A DNA stretch of 43,676 bases from CAZDDW01 sp043811105 (GTDB lineage Bacteria; Patescibacteriota; Patescibacteriia; UBA9934; CAZDDW01): NCBI GenBank assembly GCA_043811105.1, contig JBDRNK010000087.1, positions 1 to 43,676 of the forward strand. The letters are read 5' to 3'. Numbering within the stretch: the first letter of the stretch is position 1; the number at the start of each line of letters is the position of its first letter. Positions 38,616 to 43,676 of the stretch are shown here, piece by piece. The notes below the pieces were generated by a model. The model saw only the letters and a program-made list of their open reading frames with translations. It had not been told where the DNA came from and did not search any database. The translations under genes and the position numbers were made by a program.

Positions 38616-38640
38616 ACAATTACAAACAGAGGAGGTACAA

Positions 38641-38883
38641 ATGTACCGCGTGATCATTGCGATTTTTTGGGCCATGGTGGCCTTTGGAATGTTCTGGGGT
38701 TTTGTTTTCGGCCACCTGCACGTGGTCGGATTCATCGAGTGTCTGATTCGTCAGGACTTCAGTTCGGATCCAGGTTACTTGATGAGCATCGTGGCGATCT
38801 TGACCGTACTGCTCGACATCTTTGCATTCCTCGCTTTCATACTTGGAATGCACTGCCGCATCTTTCTGTGGTGCCGCAGTTGA
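38641..38883 (+). CDS. Small membrane protein, 80 aa
   Basis: ATG 38641 lies behind GAGGAGGTACAA. Two to three membrane helices are evident: MYRVIIAIFWAMVAFGMFWG at the very N-terminus and SIVAILTVLLDIFAFLAFIL near the end, joined by a short loop with His and Cys (GHLHVVGFIECL). It ends FLWCRS. No family known to me. It is followed by the CCCGGAACC and 39-nt hairpins. Confidence 0.78.
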   Translation: MYRVIIAIFWAMVAFGMFWGFVFGHLHVVGFIECLIRQDFSSDPGYLMSIVAILTVLLDIFAFLAFILGMHCRIFLWCRS

Positions 38884-38895
38884 AATATTTCACTC

Positions 38896-38964
38896 GCCCG
38901 GAACCATTCACGGTTCCGGGCCCCACCCTGAACCAGACGTCTCTAACGAGTCGTCGGTTCAGGG
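38896..38964 (+). repeat. CCCGGAACC hairpin (copy 3) plus 39-nt hairpin (copy 5)
   Basis: 38896-38921 is the CCCGGAACC hairpin, and 38926-38964 is the 39-nt hairpin (CTAACGAGT form), linked by CCCCA. This is the same tandem order as at 36953 and 40449. Confidence 0.85.
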
Positions 38965-39071
38965 CCCCACCTGAGATGTTAAGAGATTTTTCTAACGGGG
39001 TTTATCCCCGGTTTGTAAGTCAGACGCCAGATAAACTGGCTAAGAAAAACAGCTTAACACATCAGGTTGGG
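38965..39071 (+). repeat. Multi-hairpin closing-helix element, type B copy 2
   Basis: Nearly identical to 35783-35890 over the first 60 bases (ACGGGGTTTATCCCCGG), then diverging but still ending in a CACCTGA/TCAGGTTGGG closing helix. As at 35783, an antisense coiled-coil gene lies downstream. Confidence 0.75.
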
Positions 39072-39076
39072 TCAAT

Positions 39077-39106
39077 CAAAAAACCGCTTTGTCAGCAGTT
39101 TTGTTC
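39077..39106. terminator. Terminator-like hairpin between the island and the second antisense gene
   Basis: AAAAAACCGCT and AGCAGTTTTGTT pair around TTGTC. A related hairpin with AAAAAACCGCC/GGCGGT lies at 35896-35919 before the first antisense gene. Confidence 0.55.
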
Positions 39107-39115
39107 TTAAAAGGA

Positions 39116-39613
39116 TTATCGCAGTTCCAATTGAATATGTTGAGCTATCTGTTGTAATTGCGATTCAAGACGTTCGTACTTGGATTGAAGAGCCACAAGT
39201 TCAGTTTCAAGTTTGTTGTGTAGATTGATAAAGCCATCGATTTGAGTGACTATTTCAGATTTTGCACCAGAAATTATTTGTTCAACATCGGCTTTGACTA
39301 CTGCGTTATCTTTGACAAATTCAACTGTTTCTTGCACCCCAGCCATATCCTCTCTGAGAGAACTAACGTCTGTTTTTACTCCAGACATATCTTCTTTGAG
39401 AGAACCAACGTCTGTTTTAAGAGAACCAACATCTGTTTTTACCCCAGCCATATCCTCTTTAAGGGAGCTGACATCTGTTTTAAGAGAACCAACATCTGTT
39501 CGAACTGAACCAACCGCCACTTCCAATCCTTTGATTGCTTCCCGGTTTGAGGTGGTGGTATCTAGAATTTTTTCAAGTAGTGATTGTTGATCCATACAAA
39601 AGTAATTTAACAT
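39116..39613 (-). CDS. Coiled-coil protein with DVGSLKTDV repeats, 165 aa, antisense within the island
   Basis: The minus-strand gene is paralogous to 35937-36338. The two share the start MLNY-CMDQ, the region VEFVKDNA and the last 45 residues (KYERLESQLQQIAQHIQLEL). Between them this copy has seven or so tandem heptad-pair units of the form DVGSLKTDVSSLKEDM, giving a long parallel-type coiled coil that recalls tail-fibre or kinesin-like stalks. The other copy has KDDLHELESHM-type sequence there, so the stalk length is variable. ATG 39613 lacks a Shine-Dalgarno, but ATTGTC...GACAAT precedes it, exactly as in the paralogue. AT-rich against a GC-rich surrounding. Confidence 0.8.
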   Translation of the reverse strand: MLNYFCMDQQSLLEKILDTTTSNREAIKGLEVAVGSVRTDVGSLKTDVSSLKEDMAGVKTDVGSLKTDVGSLKEDMSGVKTDVSSLREDMAGVQETVEFVKDNAVVKADVEQIISGAKSEIVTQIDGFINLHNKLETELVALQSKYERLESQLQQIAQHIQLELR

Positions 39614-39636
39614 ATTGTCGAGTAGATGACAATGTT

Positions 39637-39820
39637 CTACCAGAGATTAGTATTTCTTACCCAATTTACCTGGCCGCCGAAGCTTTAGCGAAGGCGGGTT
39701 GGGGTTGTGATGGGAACGACAAACTTTAGTTTGTCAAATGACAGACTAACGTCTGTCAGTCCCTACAAGACGGGAATAAATTCCCTGAGAAGTATTAAGA
39801 AATATAATTTCTGGTGGGAG
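39637..39820 (+). repeat. Three-way-junction element, type A copy 4, with palindromes inserted
   Basis: The outer CTACCAGA/TCTGGTGGGA and TATTTCTTA/TAAGAAATA helices and the GGGAATAAATTCCC hairpin are kept. The CCCAA..TTGGG hairpin now carries a CTGGCCGCCGAAGCTTTAGC palindrome in its loop. GACAAAC/GTTTGTC and GACAGAC/GTCTGTC palindromes sit in the junction. All insertions fall in unpaired positions. Confidence 0.8.
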
Positions 39821-39854
39821 AAAAGGTTTTACAATCAATACGAAAGGGAACAAA

Positions 39855-40115
39855 ATGACTGAGAAACAGCAAGAGCAAATGCTGACTGAGCTGAACTGGC
39901 TCAAGCGCTGGTTGATTCGTCAGCCTCGCTGGTTGCAGGTGAGCTTCTTGTTCATCTCAGCCGCGCTGTTCGGTGTCGACATGATCGCGCTCGACCCGCT
40001 GCCCTTCATCGACGAAGCCATTCTGGCCTGGTCCACCTGGACCGGGTTCAAGGTGGCGGTCAACGACGGTCCGCGGTATCGGCGCTTGGATGCACCCGAG
40101 TCCAAATCTACCTAA
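39855..40115 (+). CDS. Small membrane protein, 86 aa (paralogue of 36443-36700)
   Basis: ATG 39855 lies behind AAAGGGAAC. MTEKQQEQMLTELNWLKRWL and the tail TGFKVAVNDGPRYRRLDAPE are almost unchanged from the paralogue at 36443. The membrane part differs more (LQVSFLFISAALFGVDMIAL). The pattern of change, with conserved termini and drifted membrane helices, suggests that the soluble ends make specific contacts. The next gene begins 26 bases downstream with its own ribosome site instead of overlapping. Confidence 0.82.
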   Translation: MTEKQQEQMLTELNWLKRWLIRQPRWLQVSFLFISAALFGVDMIALDPLPFIDEAILAWSTWTGFKVAVNDGPRYRRLDAPESKST

Positions 40116-40141
40116 ACCTCTCAAACATCTGAGGAGAAAAA

Positions 40142-40441
40142 ATGCAGACGGTTCTGGTAATATTGATGTTGATGGCTATGATTCTGGGCGGAGTGGCTAC
40201 TGCCCTTCGTATCTGGACTAAGAGCCAATGGACTGGTCGTCTGGCACTAGCCAGCCTGGTCAGTTTGATTCTGGGAACGGCCTGGGCCATTGGTTCTGGC
40301 CACTGGGTAATGGTGATCATGGAGCCGGTGATGTGGTTCCTGACCCTGGCCAGTGTCTGGCTGTTCAGCTACAGCCTTTGGCATCTGAACAATCCGGTCA
40401 AGCTGGCCTATGCGCGGTTGCGGTTGCGACTGCACAACTGA
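40142..40441 (+). CDS. Small membrane protein, 99 aa, last gene of the island
   Basis: ATG 40142 follows GAGGAGAAAAA. Three membrane helices: VLVILMLMAMILGGVATALR, LALASLVSLILGTAWAIGSG and VMWFLTLASVWLFSYSLWHL. A basic tail (KLAYARLRLRLHN) would be cytoplasmic by the positive-inside rule. It takes the place of the 36697 gene in the duplicated cassette but is not clearly related to it. It is followed by the last pair of hairpins and the final terminator. Confidence 0.78.
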   Translation: MQTVLVILMLMAMILGGVATALRIWTKSQWTGRLALASLVSLILGTAWAIGSGHWVMVIMEPVMWFLTLASVWLFSYSLWHLNNPVKLAYARLRLRLHN

Positions 40442-40448
40442 ATATCTT

Positions 40449-40519
40449 GCCCCGGAACCTATCGTGGTTCCGGGGCCCTACCCTGAACCAGACGTCTCTA
40501 ACGAGCCGTCGGTTCCGGG
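40449..40519 (+). repeat. CCCGGAACC hairpin (copy 4) plus 39-nt hairpin (copy 6)
   Basis: GCCCCGGAACC/GGTTCCGGGGC (40449-40476) has one extra pair relative to other copies. The 39-nt hairpin (40481-40519) ends GGTTCCGGG, where one A-to-C change breaks a pair with CCCTGAACC. Confidence 0.85.
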
Positions 40520-40615
40520 CCCCACTTAAGCACAGCAGTTTGATGAATATCGAAACTCTCTCTCAATATTCATTAAACCAGCAATGCTGTGCTTAGGTGG
40601 GGTTTTTTGTTTTAT
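40520..40615 (+). terminator. Long terminator closing the island
   Basis: CCCCACTTAAGCACAGCA pairs with TGCTGTGCTTAGGTGGGG, with inner ATGAATAT/ATATTCAT, and is followed by TTTTTTGTTTT. It is the only closing-helix element followed by a proper T-run at the end of the gene row. It lies 29 bases ahead of glmS. Confidence 0.85.
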
Positions 40616-40643
40616 CTGACTTTATGTTAAACTGGTTTCAGTT

Positions 40644-42560
40644 ATGTGTGGAATCGTTGGCTATATAGGTAAAAAACAGGCCCTGCCGATCTTAATTGAT
40701 GGGTTAAAGCGTTTGGAATACCGTGGTTATGATTCGGCTGGGGTGGCGTTGTTGGGTGAGGGGGGTTGTCAGATTATTAAGAGTCCGGGGAAGATAGTAG
40801 GATTAGAAGAGAAAGTCTCAAGTTTCAAGTCTCAAGTCTCAAGTGCTGGAATCGCTCATACTCGCTGGGCGACTCATGGGCCTCCGACTGAGGCCAATGC
40901 TCATCCGCATACTGATTGCTCTGGCAAAATTGCCTTAGTTCATAACGGAATTGTTGAGAACTATCAGGAATTGAAACAAGAATTACAGGAGAAGGGACAT
41001 CAGTTTCGTTCAGAAACGGATACTGAAGTGTTGGTGCATTTGATTGAAGATTGTTTAAATAATGTAGCGGAAGGCTTTAGCCTTCCATGTCAGCAAAATG
41101 GAACCCTCCCACCTTCGCCAAGGCTTCGGCGGGCAGGAAAGGGTTCCTCTACATTAGAAATGGCAACCAGAAAGGCATTAGAACAAGTGCGCGGCACTTA
41201 CGGTATTGCTGTAGTTTCATCTGATCATCCAGATCAAATCGTGATTGCTCGCATGGGCAGCCCGATTGTTATTGGTGTGGGCACTGATGATTTTTTTGTT
41301 GCTTCAGATGCTTCAGCTTTGTTAAGTCATACCCGCAATGTAATTTATCTTGACGATGGCGAGATGTGTGTTTTACGACCGGACGGTTATTCGATTAAGA
41401 CTTTGGGTAATCGATCAGTGGCTAAAGAACCAGAAGTTATTGAGTGGTCAGCTGAAGATGTTAAAAAAGGTGGACATCCGCATTTCATGAAAAAGGAAAT
41501 GATGGAACAGCCAAAAGTTTTGGTTGATTCTATTCGCGGTCGTTTAAAACCAAAAGATGGAAAAGCCGTGCTTGGTGGTTTAAGCGATGTTGCCGATCGT
41601 CTGCGTCAAATTGATCGACTAATTATTGTTGCCTGCGGTAGTGCCTACTATTCCGGCCTGGTCGGCGAGTATATGTTGGAAGAATATGCTGGTATTCCAG
41701 TGGAAGTAGATCTGGCTTCAGAGTTTCGTTATCGCAAACCGATTATTACAGATCGCACAGCCGTGCTTGCAGTTAGTCAATCCGGAGAAACCGCAGACAC
41801 ACTAGCAGCGATCCGTGAGGCAAAAGAAAAAGGTGCTTTAACCTTGGGAATCGTTAATACGGTTGGATCGACCATAGCTCGGGAAACCGATGCCGGTATT
41901 TACAATCATGCCGGCCCGGAAATTGGAGTGGCTTCAACTAAGGCTTTTTTATCGCAAGCAACAGTCTTTGCTTTATTAACCATGTTTCTTGGTCGACAGC
42001 GATCAATGTCAATGGTCATGGGTAAGCGTATAGCTGATGAGATTCAGATGCTTCCAGACAAGTTGCAATCAATCATTAACCAGTTTGATCAGATCTCGCT
42101 TCTGGCTCAGAAATACAAAGACATGCAAAATTGTTTGTACTTGGGACGAAAATACTGTAGTCCAATTGCTTACGAAGGAGCTTTGAAACTTAAAGAGATT
42201 TCTTATATTCACGCTGAAGGTTATGCAGCTGGAGAAATGAAACACGGTCCGATCGCTTTGATTGATTCAAACTTTGTTTCCGTTGTGCTATGTCCAAAAG
42301 ACTCGGTTTATGAAAAAACTATATCTAACATCGAAGAACTTAAGGCTCGTGGTGGTTCGATCATCGCCGTGACAACTGAAGGCAACGATTCGATTAAACA
42401 AGTCGCAGATGATATAATCTATATACCAAAAACTTTAGAAATGTTAACTCCAATTTTGGCTGTGGTTCCGTTGCAAATTTTTGCTTACGCAATTGCTACA
42501 GCTCGTGGTTATGATCCGGACATGCCCAGGAATCTGGCTAAAGCCGTGACCGTGGAGTAG
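40644..42560 (+). CDS. glmS: Glutamine--fructose-6-phosphate aminotransferase
   Basis: The 638-residue enzyme makes glucosamine-6-phosphate from fructose-6-phosphate and glutamine, the first step to UDP-GlcNAc. The glutaminase domain starts MCGIVGYIGKKQALPILIDG (catalytic Cys2), with GIAHTRWATHGPPTEANAHP and ALVHNGIVENYQ. The two SIS isomerase domains carry IVACGSAYYSGLVGEYMLEE, AVLAVSQSGETADTLAAIRE and LGRKYCSPIAYEGALKLKEI. The C-terminus NLAKAVTVE is canonical. Two stretches are extra: VSSFKSQVSS (about residues 57-67) and VAEGFSLPCQQNGTLPPSPR and what follows (about 140-170). Both are encoded by genomic repeats inserted in frame. No glmS ribozyme precedes the gene. Confidence 0.95.
   Translation: MCGIVGYIGKKQALPILIDGLKRLEYRGYDSAGVALLGEGGCQIIKSPGKIVGLEEKVSSFKSQVSSAGIAHTRWATHGPPTEANAHPHTDCSGKIALVHNGIVENYQELKQELQEKGHQFRSETDTEVLVHLIEDCLNNVAEGFSLPCQQNGTLPPSPRLRRAGKGSSTLEMATRKALEQVRGTYGIAVVSSDHPDQIVIARMGSPIVIGVGTDDFFVASDASALLSHTRNVIYLDDGEMCVLRPDGYSIKTLGNRSVAKEPEVIEWSAEDVKKGGHPHFMKKEMMEQPKVLVDSIRGRLKPKDGKAVLGGLSDVADRLRQIDRLIIVACGSAYYSGLVGEYMLEEYAGIPVEVDLASEFRYRKPIITDRTAVLAVSQSGETADTLAAIREAKEKGALTLGIVNTVGSTIARETDAGIYNHAGPEIGVASTKAFLSQATVFALLTMFLGRQRSMSMVMGKRIADEIQMLPDKLQSIINQFDQISLLAQKYKDMQNCLYLGRKYCSPIAYEGALKLKEISYIHAEGYAAGEMKHGPIALIDSNFVSVVLCPKDSVYEKTISNIEELKARGGSIIAVTTEGNDSIKQVADDIIYIPKTLEMLTPILAVVPLQIFAYAIATARGYDPDMPRNLAKAVTVE
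41063..41154 (+). repeat. Palindromic repeats inserted in frame inside glmS
   Basis: GTAGCGGAAGGCTTTAGCCTTCC, a GGAACC...GGTTCC palindrome and CACCTTCGCCAAGGCTTCGG, flanked by GTAG and CTAC, match repeats at 29215-29273 and 34462-34480. They add about 30 residues without disturbing the frame. Confidence 0.85.
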
Positions 42561-42629
42561 AGAGTAGAAGGTAGAAGGTAGAAAGGAATAAATTTAACTC
42601 CTTTCTACTCTCTACTTTCTACCTTCTAC
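42559..42629 (+). repeat. Inverted repeat GTAGAGAGTAGAAGGTAG after glmS
   Basis: Arms GTAGAGAGTAGAAGGTAGAA and CTTTCTACTCTCTACTTTCT form a long hairpin. It is the second copy of the family at 31447-31526. It overlaps the glmS stop and reaches the next start codon. Confidence 0.8.
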
Positions 42630-42630
42630 T

Positions 42631-43676
42631 ATGTGGTTATCAGGAAAACGAAAACTAACCCTTCACGCACGTGACCTGGATGAAGTCTTGGGGAATTTTG
42701 AGCAAGACCGTTTTTTAATTGAATGGACCGATCAGGTGATCAAAGAGACAACTAAAAATTTCCCGATTCTAACTGATATATTTGCCAGTCCGCAATCAGC
42801 CAACAAACACGCCGAAGGTCCGTTGTTGGAAGATCATGTTCGTAAGATATTAATGACTCTTTACGCTTTGGTTGAGGGTCGGTTTAGTTTGTTGGAGGTT
42901 GAGGAGTTTCGACGAATGAAAGGGTATGAGGGTGAATTTGAAGAATTAGAGGAAACAATAAAAGAACGGGCTGGTATGTTTAAGGTCTATGCTCTGATTC
43001 ATGATATTGGAAAAGCGGCAACAATTTCATTTTCCGCTCCTGAAGGAAGTAAAGGTGCGGAATATGGTTTTGCCCAGTCAGTGGCGATTGGTTGGGACGA
43101 CTTTGCCGGTGATCAACGTTTTTCAGCTAGAAAAAAATATGATGACCTTTATGCTACTTTTGCCGTAAATCGATCCGGACAAGATCAAAAAGTAATTCAG
43201 GCGGAGTTTTTCCGTGAGTTCCAGATATCGATTTCCAATCATGGTCATGCTAGGTTGATTTTTGCCCCTGAGTTAAATAAGGTTGTGCGTGCATTAGCTA
43301 AAGAAAACAGACTACCTGAAAATGATATTGATTTGCTCGAAGAATTAATTGCTGTTCATATGGATACAGCTCATTATTTTTGGGGCAAAGCTGATCCTCA
43401 AGACTATGCACATTTTGTTGAATATTCAGCCGGTATCGGTCAGGACGCTGATGATTTTTTGGACTTGCTTCAGGCTGCTGCATTTTTAGATAAGGTTTGT
43501 GGTTCATGGAAATTGTCAGCCGGTGGCTATTGGCACAGTTGTGAAATATTAACTAATTTTTTGCAGGCTGAACATGATTACGCACCTTGGCGACGAGAGG
43601 CTGCTGAAGAGCGTCGGGCTAAGCGAGAGTTGGAAAAGCGACGAGAGATATATCGTCAGGTTGGTTTGGATGGTGA
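42631..43676 (+). CDS. HD-domain phosphohydrolase-like protein (3' end beyond window)
   Basis: An open frame of at least 348 residues runs from ATG 42631 to the window edge. EDHVRKILMTLYALVEG (about residues 67-83) gives the first His, and VYALIHDIGKAATISF (about 122-137) carries the HD pair of the HD superfamily. A further His cluster lies in SNHGHARLIF and VHMDTAHYFWGKADP. The C-terminal visible part turns into a charged helix (RREAAEERRAKRELEKRREI). HD enzymes hydrolyse nucleotides or (p)ppGpp-like compounds; the substrate is not evident. There is no Shine-Dalgarno, since the upstream bases are the inverted repeat. Confidence 0.75.
   Translation, partial: MWLSGKRKLTLHARDLDEVLGNFEQDRFLIEWTDQVIKETTKNFPILTDIFASPQSANKHAEGPLLEDHVRKILMTLYALVEGRFSLLEVEEFRRMKGYEGEFEELEETIKERAGMFKVYALIHDIGKAATISFSAPEGSKGAEYGFAQSVAIGWDDFAGDQRFSARKKYDDLYATFAVNRSGQDQKVIQAEFFREFQISISNHGHARLIFAPELNKVVRALAKENRLPENDIDLLEELIAVHMDTAHYFWGKADPQDYAHFVEYSAGIGQDADDFLDLLQAAAFLDKVCGSWKLSAGGYWHSCEILTNFLQAEHDYAPWRREAAEERRAKRELEKRREIYRQVGLDG

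Noticed and set aside
40600..40643. glmS ribozyme or riboswitch upstream of glmS
   Set aside because: Only 29 bases lie between the island terminator and the glmS start, too short for the ribozyme, and no core sequence is seen.

Overview
The window reads as a chromosomal piece of a Candidate Phyla Radiation (Patescibacteria) bacterium, probably of the Parcubacteria or related ABY1-like lineages. This is inferred from several features: a 23S rRNA gene split by group I introns and not preceded by a 16S gene, a split transketolase, a patchy central metabolism built round the non-oxidative pentose phosphate pathway, endonuclease Q, a decayed diversity-generating-retroelement-like reverse transcriptase, exported proteins with the VFPN/YFTWY-type domain common in this group, and many short palindromic repeats between and inside genes. 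No species can be named from the sequence alone.

Layout. 1-1068: a toxin/antitoxin-like gene pair and a hypothetical gene. 1096-1526: a small membrane protein with a textbook promoter on the minus strand. 1626-6629: 23S rRNA (leader hairpins, an expanded helix, group I introns at 4138-5009 and 5652-6088, the first encoding a LAGLIDADG endonuclease) and 5S rRNA. 6700-9076: a small tail-anchored protein, a TrmB-like regulator and an unknown protein; a copy of the 5S 3' end lies at 8021. 9075-12216: cupin, sugar-nucleotide transferase and endonuclease Q. 12270-13662: broken avd and reverse transcriptase genes. 13730-17240: lysine-rich protein, L,D-transpeptidase with FG-GAP repeats, tRNA-Ala(TGC), and a lytic-transglycosylase-like protein. 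17239-26257 (minus strand): a metabolic block with rpiB, rpe, an exported protein, both transketolase halves, two PfkB kinases, a DUF2090-type aldolase and a D-2-hydroxyacid dehydrogenase. 26336-31285: ileS, a DHH-type protein and a nucleotidyltransferase-like protein. 40644-43676: glmS and the start of an HD-domain gene.

The most unusual part is 31360-40612. A strong promoter (31360-31388) precedes about 490 nt of highly structured RNA ending in a tRNA-like acceptor/T-arm domain. A GC-rich run of genes follows: a 444-residue acidic Trp-rich protein, a DHH-like protein, and about ten small, mostly membrane proteins. Almost every gene is separated from the next by stacked RNA hairpins of recurring families: a 39-nt hairpin in six copies, a CCCGGAACC hairpin in four, and three-way-junction elements. 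The elements share a closing helix of the form CCCYACC...GGURGGGG and show compensatory base changes. Two antisense coiled-coil genes and two paralogous 85/86-residue proteins show that a cassette was duplicated. The run ends in one long terminator before glmS. I recognise no named system with this architecture, and I consider it the best candidate for something undescribed.

Coding calls rest on reading frame, Shine-Dalgarno placement and recognised motifs. Family names come from memory of the motifs, not from searches.
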